From: Bacillus paralicheniformis
GTDB lineage: Bacteria; Bacillota; Bacilli; Bacillales; Bacillaceae
DNA: 64,000 nucleotides
Reading direction: 5' to 3'
Assembly (NCBI RefSeq): GCF_001042485.2
Contig: NZ_LBMN02000035.1
Coordinates: 186,001-250,000 of the forward strand
Below the pieces are notes generated by a model. That model worked only from the letters and a program-made list of their open reading frames with translations. It ran no database searches and was not told the DNA's origin. The position numbers and the translations under genes were made by a program. Shown one piece after another: positions 15,880 through 24,692 of this stretch (positions within the stretch are counted from its first letter, which is position 1; every line of letters starts with the position of its first letter).

Positions 15880-15972
15880 GCAATGTGAAAGTTCAGCTTA
15901 TGTTCCTTACATTGATCCCTTTGTTGATCAATTGTATAATTTAAAAATCAAATATGAGGAGGCGCATGAATG

Positions 15973-16026
15973 ATGAAGTGCAAAAAAATAAATGGGTTAA
16001 CATTTGAGGGGAAAGCGCATCATTAA
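15973..16026 (+). CDS. Leader peptide of the Tet(L)-like gene
   Basis: 17 codons from ATG 15973 (18 from ATG 15970): MKCKKINGLTFEGKAHH, with GAGGAGGC upstream. The B. subtilis tet(L) leader, as I remember it, begins MKCN and is 20 residues long, with a similar LKEG-type middle. Translation of that leader, and stalling by tetracycline, controls access to the main ribosome site. Here GGGTTAA inside the leader can pair with TTAACCC at its stop. Confidence 0.75.
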   Translation: MKCKKINGLTFEGKAHH

Positions 16027-16040
16027 CCCTATAAACTGCG

Positions 16041-16068
16041 TGATTCCCCTATAATTTTGGGGGTATCA
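16041..16068 (+). promoter_or_regulatory. Hairpin covering the ribosome site of the Tet(L)-like gene
   Basis: TGAT and CCCC (16041-16049) pair with GGGG and ATCA (16059-16068). The GGGGG is the only plausible Shine-Dalgarno site for TTG 16074, so the stem would block initiation until it is opened. Confidence 0.65.
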
Positions 16069-16073
16069 TTCAA

Positions 16074-17444
16074 TTGAAAAACAGTAAAATGCAGTCCTTC
16101 AAGCATCAAAAGAAGGCGTTTTGGTGGCTTAGCTTTGTCGCTTTCTTCAGTGTGATGAACGAAACCGTATTTAATGTTGCATTGCCGGACATAAAAAATC
16201 AATTTGGCGTGTCGCCTGCCGCGGCAAATTGGGTGAATACGAGTTTTATCATTTCCTTTGCTGCTGGTTCGGTCGTTTACAGCAGGCTTTCTGATATGTA
16301 TGGTGTCAGAAAGCTGTTTGTGGCCGGACTAATCATCTATGGCGGAGGTTCATTAATAGGTCTTTCGGCTCAGTCTTATTTCACGGCCGTGATCTTTGCG
16401 CGCTTTGTTCAAGGAGCCGGGGCTTCCGCTGTACCCGCGCTTATCCTGGTCATCATTACACGCTATGTTCGTCCGGAGGGCCGGGGCAAAGCGTTCGGCC
16501 TTGTCGGATCACTGGTGGCAATGGGCGAGGGAATAGGTCCGGCTATCGGCGGAATGATTGTACATCATATTCATTGGTCGTTTCTGTTCCTTCTTCCGAT
16601 GGCGGCGCTGATGTCGATTCCATTCTTCCTCAGAAATATGCCTGCTGAAGCCGCTGTAAAAGCAAATCTGGATATCATTGGGATCGTCCTGCTGACAATC
16701 AGCATTGTGATGTTCGCTGTATATATATCGCTGTATCATGTCTTTTATTTAGCGGCGGGCATTTTTTGCTTGATTGGAGCTGCGGTTCATACCCGATATG
16801 CGGAACATCCTTTTATTGACCGGTCTTTAATCAAGAATCGCAGATATATAGGCGTCGTTTTGGCAGGATGTATCGTATTGGGAAGCGTTGCGGGAATCGT
16901 CTCTGTCGTTCCATATATGATGACAGTCTTGTTCAGTTTAAATGCCGATATTATCGGAAGCGGCATTATGCTTCCGGGTAGTGTGGGCGTTATCTTTTTC
17001 GGCGTCGCGGGGGGAGCCCTTACCGATCGCTTCGGCAGCCGGTTTGTTTTTACTCTTGGATGGTTATTGATCTTGGCAACCATAGCGGCCGCGTCACAGT
17101 TCGGTGACCGGACACCATGGTTGATGACGATGCTGCTCGTGTTTATATTTGGCGGTCTTTCATTTGTGAAGACGTCGATTTCCAATAGTGCCGCAGAAAG
17201 CTTGGAAGAAGAGGCTGCAGGCGCTGGAATGGGGATGCTGAATTTTGCCTGTTTTTTATCTGAAGGAATAGGCGTCGCATTTGCAGGAGGCTTGATGGCA
17301 GTGCGCGGGTTCGGCTATTCTGCGCTTCCGGCAATGGACAATGCCTGGGGCGCTGTATTCAGCCGCTCGTTTGCCATATTCACAGTCTTTGTATTGGCTG
17401 GCGGATTGCTATATTTATTGACTTGCAAACGCAAAAAATCTTAA
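16074..17444 (+). CDS. MFS efflux transporter, Tet(L)/Tet(K) family
   Basis: 456 residues, against 458 for Tet(L). Fourteen hydrophobic segments are expected. The similarity to Tet(L) is strong along the whole length: FFSVMNETVFNVALPDI, WVNTSFIISFAAGS, RFVQGAGASAVPALILV, GKAFGLVGSLVAMGEGIGP (motif C), FGGLSFVKTSIS and GAGMGMLNFACFLSEG. Such pumps exchange a tetracycline-metal complex, Na+ or K+ for protons. The start is TTG behind a sequestered GGGGG site. The leader peptide and hairpin point to translational induction as for tet(L). Whether it gives resistance is not known from sequence. Confidence 0.88.
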   Translation: MKNSKMQSFKHQKKAFWWLSFVAFFSVMNETVFNVALPDIKNQFGVSPAAANWVNTSFIISFAAGSVVYSRLSDMYGVRKLFVAGLIIYGGGSLIGLSAQSYFTAVIFARFVQGAGASAVPALILVIITRYVRPEGRGKAFGLVGSLVAMGEGIGPAIGGMIVHHIHWSFLFLLPMAALMSIPFFLRNMPAEAAVKANLDIIGIVLLTISIVMFAVYISLYHVFYLAAGIFCLIGAAVHTRYAEHPFIDRSLIKNRRYIGVVLAGCIVLGSVAGIVSVVPYMMTVLFSLNADIIGSGIMLPGSVGVIFFGVAGGALTDRFGSRFVFTLGWLLILATIAAASQFGDRTPWLMTMLLVFIFGGLSFVKTSISNSAAESLEEEAAGAGMGMLNFACFLSEGIGVAFAGGLMAVRGFGYSALPAMDNAWGAVFSRSFAIFTVFVLAGGLLYLLTCKRKKS

Positions 17445-17454
17445 CATATTCGAA

Positions 17455-17486
17455 TGGTTGGGCGGGACCGCCCAGCCGTTTTTTAT
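17455..17486 (+). terminator. Terminator of the Tet(L)-like gene
   Basis: GGTTGGGCGG, GA, CCGCCCAGCC, then GTTTTTT. Confidence 0.85.
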
Positions 17487-17548
17487 GTTGTATGGATTTT
17501 CTGAAACATGATGAAAGTAAAGGATGAAGAAATTATGAAAGAAGCATC

Positions 17549-17730
17549 GGCACCTTTGAAATTGACGGACTGACAATTGAATATTCGCGAATAGGTGAAG
17601 GGAAGCCGATTCTAGTGATGCATGGAGGCATTTGAATTGAATTTGGGTATCAAGAGAGGTTGACGTAGAGTCGACGGCAGGGGAGCCGATTCACATTACC
17701 TCATATTGAAGCGAGAACCGTCGAACAAAT
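17549..17730 (+). pseudogene. Remnant of an alpha/beta hydrolase gene
   Basis: 28 codons read GTFEIDGLTIEYSRIGEGKP, then ILVMHGGI and a stop at 17633-17635. ILVMHGG is the oxyanion-hole strand of alpha/beta hydrolases. The frame then breaks, and only short scattered pieces follow to about 17730. There is no start or ribosome site. No catalytic Ser region is left. Confidence 0.65.
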
Positions 17731-17851
17731 TAATATACATGCAATGTAAGGGAAGTCTCGCAAACTGCTCTTAAAAGTTCATGATTTGTTTTAAAATAAG
17801 GCGGACAATCCGTGTAGTGTACACTATAGTTGATATCAAGGAGGGATTACG

Positions 17852-18358
17852 GTGTACGAGTCCAAGAAACATTTAAAAGAAGAAATTCATAAGCGTTATT
17901 TGTTACTAGATGGGGAGTTTGACGATATCCCCGATCAGTTTAGAGATGTTCGGGATCAAGACGTAGATCGAACGCCAGGGGAAATCCTTGCTTATCAGCT
18001 CGGATGGTTAAACCTGTTGATGAGCTGGGACAGGGATGAGCGCTTGGGAAAAACCGTTGTCACTCCCTCTCCTCATTATAAATGGAACCAACTGGGTGCT
18101 CTTTATCAATCTTTTTACGATATGTATTCTCACTTTTCGTTAACTGAGCTTCGCCAAGAATTCAAGAAAGCAGAGGCACAACTTCAGTCTTGGATTGATA
18201 CGCTCACGGATGAAGAATTATTCACCCAAGGTACTTTGAATTGGACAGGTGAAAACCCGAAGTGGCCTGCTATAAGGTTCATTCACGTCAACTCTGTGGC
18301 TCCATTTAAAAACTTCAGGACTAAAATAAGGAAGTGGAAGAAGAATCAACTGGGATGA
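17852..18358 (+). CDS. ClbS/DfsB (DUF1706) family four-helix bundle protein
   Basis: 168 residues, GTG start with AAGGAGGG upstream. Family features are an N-terminal KKHLKEEIHKRYLLLDGEFDDIP, the block DVDRTPGEILAYQLGWLNLLMSWD, YKWNQLGALYQSFYDMY and TLNWTGENPKWPAIRFIHVNSVAPFKNFRTKIRKWKK. ClbS proteins are DinB-like folds; ClbS itself protects against colibactin, while most relatives have no known substrate. The gene stands alone behind a pseudogene. The following 270 bases to 18637 show no other gene; the minus-strand open frame there overlaps the next promoter and is not credible. Confidence 0.85.
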   Translation: MYESKKHLKEEIHKRYLLLDGEFDDIPDQFRDVRDQDVDRTPGEILAYQLGWLNLLMSWDRDERLGKTVVTPSPHYKWNQLGALYQSFYDMYSHFSLTELRQEFKKAEAQLQSWIDTLTDEELFTQGTLNWTGENPKWPAIRFIHVNSVAPFKNFRTKIRKWKKNQLG

Positions 18359-18637
18359 AAGAGTGTTAACATGAAGAAGTGCATTCAAAAGAAACTCAAT
18401 TTTTCTTGTGAAGCTGAAATTAACAACGCTATAAAGTTATCTATATTCACTTCTTTCGAGTCATTTTCCATTTTACGGAAATCCCGCGATTGAAACGATG
18501 CGGCTATGCAATGTGGTAAAACTTTGCATAAAAAACTTAACATTTTAAAAATCCAGCCGATATGATGGATAAATAACTGCACGCTTCCGGCGTATATGGT
18601 ATGGTAGCTAGTAAGTATAGGAAAAGGGAGGATATGA

Positions 18638-18949
18638 ATGATCATCGTCACAACAGATACAATCGCGAATCAAAATATCGTCGAAGTCAAAGGGCTTGTC
18701 ACCAGCAGCATCGTTCAGTCGCGGAATATCGGAAAAGATATTCTGTCAGGATTGAAGTCGGTCATTGGCGGAGAATTAAAAAATTACACCCAAATGCTTG
18801 AGGATTCGAAAAAAGCTGTGAGGGAACGGCTCGTGAATCAAGCTGAAGAACTCGGAGCAAACGCGATCGTCGGTCTAAGGTTCGAACTATCTGCAGGCCA
18901 GGGTACCTCCGAACTAATCGGATATGGTACGGCTGTTGTAATCGGCTGA
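18638..18949 (+). CDS. YbjQ/UPF0145 family protein
   Basis: 103 residues, ATG after GGGAGG. The sequence has the whole family pattern: VTTDTIANQNIVEVKGLVTSS, the helix GLKSVIGGELKNYTQML, and ANAIVGLRFELSAGQGTSELIGYGTAVVI. Members form pentameric barrels of unknown function, once called heavy-metal binding domains. Convergent with the TVP38 gene. Confidence 0.9.
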   Translation: MIIVTTDTIANQNIVEVKGLVTSSIVQSRNIGKDILSGLKSVIGGELKNYTQMLEDSKKAVRERLVNQAEELGANAIVGLRFELSAGQGTSELIGYGTAVVIG

Positions 18950-18968
18950 CGTTCAACCGAAAAACGAA

Positions 18969-18991
18969 GGCGGCGGCTATCATTGCCGCCT
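18969..18991. terminator. Shared terminator between convergent genes
   Basis: GGCGGC, a loop, GCCGCC (AAGGCGGCGGCTATCATTGC and following bases). It lacks a long T run, so efficiency is uncertain. Confidence 0.55.
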
Positions 18992-18998
18992 CAGCGGG

Positions 18999-19649
18999 TC
19001 AAGAAGGCTTCCCTGTCTGTTTGGTCTCTTTATGTTTTTGAGTCAGATGGGGATACTTTCTGTAGATGACAAGCGCTATGATCGCCATGTATAAGCCGTA
19101 GACACCGATAGAGATCAGCTTGTTTTCACTGAAATTGGCACCTGCGATCGAGACGACGAGAACGTTAGGGATTTTTCCAAGTGTCGAAGCCGCGAAAAAG
19201 ACAGCCCATTTCACCTTGCTTAATCCGCAGACAATATTCATGACAACGGCGGGGATAACGGGGATCAGTCTGCCCAATAGTACGGCTGTAAAAGCATTTT
19301 GGTTAAAATAGGCTTCATATTCGCTCATTTTCGGGTATTTCGTTAAGCGTTTGCGAGCCAAATCTCTGAATCCGTAACGTGAGAGGAAGAACAAGAGCAT
19401 GGTGCCGAGCATCGACCCTGTCAGCGTGATCAGCACGCCGTTTGCGATTCCGAACAAAGCGCCGTTTAATCCGGCAATGAGCGCAAACGGGACGATCGGG
19501 AAAAATACACAGGCCGCCACAAGCAGCATGCTGAATAGCACCGAATAAACGCCTCCGTCCCTGATGACGCCGAGCCAGGAATCTTTGCAGACGAATCCGA
19601 CCGCGATGATACTTGCCATGATGATGATAGTGAATAGTTTTTTGATCAT
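18999..19649 (-). CDS. TVP38/TMEM64 (DedA superfamily) membrane protein
   Basis: 216 residues. It has several membrane segments and the SNARE-associated core: FFPIVPFALIAGLNGALFGIANG, GSMLGTMLLFFLSRYGFRDL, AVLLGRLIPVIPAVVMNIVCGLSKVKW and TLGKIPNVLVVSIAG. Members of this superfamily are lipid or small-molecule transporters or scramblases that help envelope homeostasis; the exact substrate is unknown. It lies just downstream of the broken serine hydrolase gene in the same direction. Confidence 0.88.
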   Translation of the reverse strand: MIKKLFTIIIMASIIAVGFVCKDSWLGVIRDGGVYSVLFSMLLVAACVFFPIVPFALIAGLNGALFGIANGVLITLTGSMLGTMLLFFLSRYGFRDLARKRLTKYPKMSEYEAYFNQNAFTAVLLGRLIPVIPAVVMNIVCGLSKVKWAVFFAASTLGKIPNVLVVSIAGANFSENKLISIGVYGLYMAIIALVIYRKYPHLTQKHKETKQTGKPS

Positions 19650-19682
19650 ACCGCTCCCGCTGCCTTTCTTTGTTTTTAGCTT

Positions 19683-20707
19683 CTATATTTGCAATAAAGC
19701 TTCTTCCACGTTTGCCAAAATCTCGTCTGTTTTTGACAGGTTGCAATTGCTGAGCATAATCAGCACTTTTTTCTCGTTTATGTATCGGTTAATCGAGCTG
19801 ATAAAACCGTGGATTTCTCCATCATGCCATATTTTATACTTGTTTTGATGATTAATAAACCATCCGTATCCGATCGAATTGTTTTGAATGAGTGCCGGAG
19901 AAGGGCCTTCGGCTGCAAAAGCCGGTTTTTTGACACAGCTGTAAAGCGCTTCTTTCAAAGCGCCTTTTGTGACAAGCTTTGCGCCCTGTCCCATAAGTAC
20001 AAGTCTTCAACGGTTGAATACAGCCCGCTTTCCCCGTAGCCGTATACGATAGGCGCTTTGATCATTTCGCGATTCAGGCATAAGTATCCGACTGTGGGCG
20101 AAATATCTTCCGGGGAAGCGAAGAAACCGGAGTTTTTCATGCCTAAAGGGTCAAAGATCAATTCTTGAATGACATCTCCATAAGCTTCATTTGTGATTGT
20201 TTCAATGATTTTTGTGAGTAATATGTATCCTGAATTGCTGTAATTAAACATTTGTCCCGGGCGAAATTCGAGCGGTTTGTCAATAAACCGGCCGATAAAT
20301 TGGTCTAACGGTGCGCGCTCCAGCTCAATATCGAGCAATTCTTCCTCTAGAAAATCAGGAATTCCGGACGTATGGCTTAATAAATGTTTGATGGTAATGC
20401 TGTCGCCGTTCGGATAGCCTTCTAAATAGTTTTGTACCGGATCATCAGTACGAAGCAGCCCCTTTTCTTGCAGCTGCATGACCGCTATGGCTGTGAATTG
20501 CTTTGTCAGCGAAGCAATTTGGTAGCGTGTAGACGGTTTATTCTTCACTTTGTCCTTGCAATTAGCATAACCGTATCCTTTCGATAGCAGAATACCGTTT
20601 GAGTCTGCCAGCAAAATGCTGCCGTGAAAATGATTGTTGGATGCTTGTTCCATTAAATAATCATCAAGATGTTCCGCTGTATATACCAATAACAACAGTC
20701 CTTTCAT
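19683..20707 (-). pseudogene. Beta-lactamase-like serine hydrolase, frameshifted
   Basis: Two overlapping frames (19955-20707 and 19683-19994, minus strand) together make one protein of the class C / PBP4* family. The first has SLTKQFTAIAVMQ (the SxxK active site), LLSHTSGIPDF and YSNSGY (the YxN motif). The second carries GYGWFI and the HDGEIHGF (KTG-like HxG) motif. The frames part near DLYLWDRA and rejoin at KLVTKGALKEALY, so a few bases are missing or added near 19980. It may be a real pseudogene or a sequencing error. The start is unclear: ATG 20707 has no good site, while TTG 20689 has AAAGGA upstream. Confidence 0.8.
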
Positions 20708-20862
20708 ATCTAATTATGATGAGAAGGAAACGATAAACGATAGTTTTGAAAGGAAATGAAGCAGGAAGCGCGACAAAATAACATTATAAAAATTTTTTTG
20801 TATTTACCATCATTTACAGAATAATTTAAACTAAATTTAAAATATGGCAATTTCATGACATC

Positions 20863-20902
20863 CGTTAAAACGAGTGCTGTTTTGACGGTTGTTTTTTGTT
20901 TT
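20863..20902 (+). terminator. Orphan terminator in the gap before yjiC
   Basis: CGTTAAAAC, a seven-base loop and GTTTTGACG, then a T-rich run. No plus-strand gene lies upstream. The 436-base gap 20708-21143 otherwise holds AT-rich DNA and the yjiC promoter. Confidence 0.45.
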
Positions 20903-21037
20903 AAAACGATTGAAATATAAGTCGGCAGTATCGAAAAGGGGAATAAAGTCGAGTGCGGCCTTAAACTAAGGTCTAAAGTTTGGTGTTTTTTTGTGAGAAA
21001 AAGGACTATATTAGTATTTTTTAATTTTAATTTAATT

Positions 21038-21067
21038 TTGAAGGGTTTTTCCTTTATTATCTATAAT
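21038..21067 (+). promoter_or_regulatory. Sigma-A promoter of yjiC
   Basis: TTGAAG, an 18-base spacer and TATAAT, about 75 bases before the start codon. Confidence 0.6.
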
Positions 21068-21143
21068 ATGTTGTTTAACATAGTGAAAGAGATTTAAAAT
21101 CATCGTTACTGTTATGAAGCGAAAAATAACGGGAGGTTAAAAA

Positions 21144-22334
21144 ATGGGCCAAAAACATATCGCGATTTTTAATATTCCCGCTCACGGGCATATTAATCCG
21201 ACGCTTGCTTTAACGGCAAGCCTTGTCAAACGCGGTTATCGGGTAACATATCCGGTAACGGATGAGTTTGTGAAAGCTGTTGAGGAAACTGGGGCAGAGC
21301 CGCTCAACTACCGCTCAACTTTAAATATCGATCCGCAGCAAATTCGGGAGCTGATGAAAAATAAAAAGGATATGACACAGGCTCCGATGATGTTTATGAA
21401 AGAAATGGAGGAGGTTCTTCCTCAGCTTGAAGCGCTTTATGAGAATGACAAGCCTGACCTCATCCTTTTTGACTTTATGGCCATGGCGGGAAAAATGCTG
21501 GCTGAGAAGTTTGGAATAGAGGCGGTTCGCCTTTGTTCTACATATGCACAGAACGAACATTTTTCATTCAAATCAATGTCTGAAGAGTTTAAGATCGAGC
21601 TCACGCCTGAGCAAGAAGCCGCTTTGAAAAATGCGAATCTTCCGTCATTTAATTTTGAAGAGATGTTCGAACCGGCAAAATTGAACATTGTATTTATGCC
21701 TCGTGCTTTTCAGCCTTACGGCGAAACGTTTGATGAACGGTTCTCTTTTGTCGGTCCTTCTCTAGCCAAACGCAAGTTTCAGGAAAAAGACACGCCGGTT
21801 ATTTCGGACAGCGGCCGTCCTGTCATGCTGATTTCTTTAGGGACGGCGTTCAATGCCTGGCCGGAATTTTATCATATGTGCATCGAAGCATTCAGGGACA
21901 CGAAGTGGCAGGTGATCATGGCTGTCGGCACGACAATCGATCCTGAAAGCTTTGACGACATACCTGATAACTTTTCGATTCATCAGCGCGTTCCCCAGCT
22001 GGAAATCCTGAAGAAAGCAGAGCTTTTCATCACCCATGGGGGTATGAACAGTACGATGGAAGGATTGAATGCCGGTGTACCGCTTGTTGCCGTCCCGCAA
22101 ATGCCTGAACAGGAAATCACTGCCCGCCGCGTCGAAGAACTCGGGCTTGGCAAGCATTTGCAGCCGGAGGACACAACAGTTGCTTCATTGCGGGAAGCCG
22201 TCTCCCAGACGGACGGTAACCTGGATGTCCTGAAACGCGTAAAGGACATGCAAGAGCACATTAAACAAGCAGGAGGAGCCGAGAAAGCCGCAGATGAAAT
22301 TGAGTCATTTTTAGCACCGGCAGGAGTGAAATAA
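21144..22334 (+). CDS. yjiC: UDP-glucosyltransferase YjiC (macrolide/flavonoid type)
   Basis: 396 residues, ATG after GGGAGG. It is a GT1 enzyme of the GT-B fold: N-terminal FNIPAHGHINPTLALTASLVKRGY with the catalytic His (PAHGH), a middle acidic linker, and the C-terminal sugar-nucleotide box (HQRVPQLEILKKAELFITHG, then GMNSTMEGLNAGVPLVAVPQ and MPEQ). It transfers glucose from UDP-glucose to phenolic and other acceptors in the cytoplasm. From memory it is close to identical to B. licheniformis YjiC, a well studied flavonoid glycosyltransferase, with scattered substitutions. The natural acceptor is unknown. Confidence 0.94.
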   Translation: MGQKHIAIFNIPAHGHINPTLALTASLVKRGYRVTYPVTDEFVKAVEETGAEPLNYRSTLNIDPQQIRELMKNKKDMTQAPMMFMKEMEEVLPQLEALYENDKPDLILFDFMAMAGKMLAEKFGIEAVRLCSTYAQNEHFSFKSMSEEFKIELTPEQEAALKNANLPSFNFEEMFEPAKLNIVFMPRAFQPYGETFDERFSFVGPSLAKRKFQEKDTPVISDSGRPVMLISLGTAFNAWPEFYHMCIEAFRDTKWQVIMAVGTTIDPESFDDIPDNFSIHQRVPQLEILKKAELFITHGGMNSTMEGLNAGVPLVAVPQMPEQEITARRVEELGLGKHLQPEDTTVASLREAVSQTDGNLDVLKRVKDMQEHIKQAGGAEKAADEIESFLAPAGVK

Positions 22335-22345
22335 CCATATGAAGG

Positions 22346-22372
22346 AACCCGGGAAATCCCCGGGTTTTTTGT
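22346..22372 (+). terminator. Terminator of yjiC
   Basis: AACCCGGG, loop, CCCCGGGTT and six T. Confidence 0.88.
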
Positions 22373-22460
22373 TGCAGCCGAAAGGAAGCGGGAAAAGTAT
22401 ACAGAGGCGCTTTTTGAACATACTACCTTCTATTAAATGTATTAAAAAGGAGGAAGTGAT

Positions 22461-24038
22461 TTGTCAAATCAGGGCAATTTCAAAAAAACGATCTCTCTGC
22501 TTGACCTGATTTTGATCGGCATGGGAGCGATATTCGGCTCGGCTTGGCTGTTTGCCGTCAGCAATGTCGCTTCAAAAGCCGGGCCCGCGGGAAGCTTTTC
22601 GTGGATTATCGGCGGCGTCATTATCCTTTTAATCGGCCTCGTTTATGCCGAGCTGGGAGCTGCTTTGCCGCGGACGGGCGGGATTATCCGCTATCCGGTG
22701 TATACCCACGGCCACCTTGTCGGATACTTGATTTCATTTATCACGATCGTTGCCTATACAAGCCTGATTTCAATCGAAGTGACCGCTGTCAGGCAATACG
22801 TAGCTTATTGGTTTCCCGGTTTGACGATAAAAGGTTCTGAATCGCCGACGATTATCGGCTGGCTTTTGCAGTTTGTGCTGCTTTGTTTGTTCTTTTTACT
22901 CAATTATTGGAGTGTCAAAGCGTTTGCGAAATCAAATTTAATCATTTCGGTTTTTAAGTATTTTGTTCCTTTGACGATCATTGTCGTATTGATATTCCAT
23001 TTTAAGTCGGCCAACTTTGCGGGAGAATTTGCCCCGTTTGGCTTTGACGGGGTGCAGGCGTCCATTTCGACCGGCGGGGTGATGTTTGCATACCTCGGTC
23101 TTCATCCGATCGTTTCGGTCGCCGGTGAAGTGAAAAATCCGCAGCGGAACATCCCGGTCGCTCTGCTGATTTGCATCATTGTTTCGGCTTGCATTTATAC
23201 GATACTGCAAGTGGTGTTTATCGGAGCCATCCCGACTGATATGCTGAATGACGGCTGGAAAGCGATCGGCAAGGAATTTTCTCTTCCATTCAAAGACATC
23301 GCGGTGCTTCTTGGGATGGGCTGGCTTGCCACTCTTGTCGTTCTGGATGCGATCTTATCACCCGGCGGAAACGGCAATATTTTTATGAATACGACGTCGC
23401 GCTTGGTTTATGCATGGGCGCGGAACGGCACGTTGTTCAAAGTGTTTGCCAAGGTGAATAAATCGACGGGAATTCCGCGTCCGTCGTTGTGGCTGTCGTT
23501 CGCGCTCGCCGTTTTTTGGACGCTTCCTTTTCCGTCTTGGGACGCGCTCGTCAATGTTTGCTCTGTAGCCTTGATTCTTTCCTATGCGATTGCTCCGGTT
23601 TCAGCGGCAGCGCTGAATGTGAATGCCAAGCAGCTCAACAAGCCTCTGCAAATCAAGGGGATGGCTGTCATTGCTCCTGTCTCCTTCGTATTTGCGTCGT
23701 ATATCGTCTATTGGTCAGGCTGGAACACCGTGTCATGGCTGCTCGGATCGCAGCTCGTGATGTTTGCCGTTTATTGCGCGTGTAAAAAATATGTTCCCCA
23801 AGACGATGTTTCGTTTGCACAGCAGCTTAAATCAAGCTGGTGGATTGTCGGTTATTATGTCATGCTCTTGATTTTGTCGTATCTCGGCTCATTCGGTAAT
23901 GGCGTGGGCCTATTGAGGACGCCGGTCGATTTAATCTTGATCGCAGCAGGATCGATTGCGGTATTTTACTGGGCGAAATATACGGCCCTTCCAAAGGCAG
24001 TCATTGATTATGATGAGAAAAAAGAAGAAACCGTTTAA
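22461..24038 (+). CDS. APC superfamily amino acid permease
   Basis: 525 residues, TTG start after AAAGGAGGAAG. It has about twelve to fourteen hydrophobic segments, beginning with the APC consensus LLDLILIGMGAIFGSAWLFAVSNVASKAG, then YAELGAALPRTGGIIRYP and YLGLHPIVSVAGEVKNPQRN. Proteins of this shape import amino acids with protons; B. subtilis YveA (aspartate/glutamate) is a relative of similar length, but the substrate here cannot be decided from sequence. It is transcribed alone between two terminators. Confidence 0.88.
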   Translation: MSNQGNFKKTISLLDLILIGMGAIFGSAWLFAVSNVASKAGPAGSFSWIIGGVIILLIGLVYAELGAALPRTGGIIRYPVYTHGHLVGYLISFITIVAYTSLISIEVTAVRQYVAYWFPGLTIKGSESPTIIGWLLQFVLLCLFFLLNYWSVKAFAKSNLIISVFKYFVPLTIIVVLIFHFKSANFAGEFAPFGFDGVQASISTGGVMFAYLGLHPIVSVAGEVKNPQRNIPVALLICIIVSACIYTILQVVFIGAIPTDMLNDGWKAIGKEFSLPFKDIAVLLGMGWLATLVVLDAILSPGGNGNIFMNTTSRLVYAWARNGTLFKVFAKVNKSTGIPRPSLWLSFALAVFWTLPFPSWDALVNVCSVALILSYAIAPVSAAALNVNAKQLNKPLQIKGMAVIAPVSFVFASYIVYWSGWNTVSWLLGSQLVMFAVYCACKKYVPQDDVSFAQQLKSSWWIVGYYVMLLILSYLGSFGNGVGLLRTPVDLILIAAGSIAVFYWAKYTALPKAVIDYDEKKEETV

Positions 24039-24042
24039 ATAA

Positions 24043-24075
24043 GAATCCCCCGCGTATGGACTGCGGGGGATTCAC
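24043..24075. terminator. Shared terminator of the permease and coat genes
   Basis: GAATCCCCCGC, nine bases, GCGGGGGATTC. It lies between convergent genes. Confidence 0.7.
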
Positions 24076-24084
24076 GCGTTTTCA

Positions 24085-24384
24085 TTACAGTTGCGGAAGA
24101 TCTTTAGCTGTTTCGGCAGCTTTGGTATCAACTTGAATTTGTTGAGATAAATTGGCAGGATGGTAATAACCTTTTGACATCATATAGTTTGTGATCTGTT
24201 CATGAGTATCAATCGCGTCATTTAAATACTGCTTAAGCGTTTCACGCACTTCTGGAGAAGATGTTTCTGTGATAGCAGTGGCAATGTTTTTGACACCGGT
24301 TTTCGCTGAGATTAAAAAGTCGGTCGCTATCACTTGTTCAGTCATCGCGCCCATTCCTGTCATGTTTTGGATGAATTCGTTCAT
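24085..24384 (-). CDS. CotF-like spore coat protein (YraF type)
   Basis: 99 residues. CotF-family pattern: MTEQVIATDFLISAKTGVKN, then YLNDAIDTHEQITNYMMSKGYYHP and a short polar tail. It is a helical coat protein expected in the outer layers of the spore. Its ATG overlaps the stop of the upstream small gene (ATGA), so the two are translated together, as in the yraD-yraG set of B. subtilis. Confidence 0.85.
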   Translation of the reverse strand: MNEFIQNMTGMGAMTEQVIATDFLISAKTGVKNIATAITETSSPEVRETLKQYLNDAIDTHEQITNYMMSKGYYHPANLSQQIQVDTKAAETAKDLPQL

Positions 24385-24587
24385 ACGGTTTCACCTCTCA
24401 TTGACAGCAGTCCTTGCAAATGCTCGATCTGATGCTTTGTTTGGGAAGCATCACGTTCCAAGATGTCGCGAAGCTCTTGATCCTGCACCATTCCCGTCAT
24501 TGTTGATGACTTAGTCAGGCAAAGGTTTTTAAACATTAACAGCTCATGCAGTTCCAATGTTTCATGAATCCCATTATTCAATTGCAA
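24381..24587 (-). CDS. Small spore coat associated protein (YraG/YraE type)
   Basis: 68 residues, TTG start after AAAGGA. The protein is helical: LELHELLMFKNLCLTKSSTM, then MVQDQELRDILERDASQTKHQIEHLQ. This is the DUF-type partner found ahead of CotF-like genes in Bacillus, where both are made in the mother cell. TTG 24581 is an alternative start. Confidence 0.78.
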   Translation of the reverse strand: MQLNNGIHETLELHELLMFKNLCLTKSSTMTGMVQDQELRDILERDASQTKHQIEHLQGLLSMRGETV

Positions 24588-24692
24588 ACATTCCTTTCAG
24601 ATTTGTTATTGTGTGAAGGACACATCATTAGTATCAAGGTTCGTTAGCGGGATTATTCTGTTTGCTGTTTTACAATAAATTACATGTTGCTG

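Noticed and set aside
18385..18651. An 88-codon minus-strand frame in the gap after the ClbS-like gene.
   Set aside because: It overlaps the start and ribosome site of the YbjQ gene, lacks a ribosome site and has no recognisable motif.
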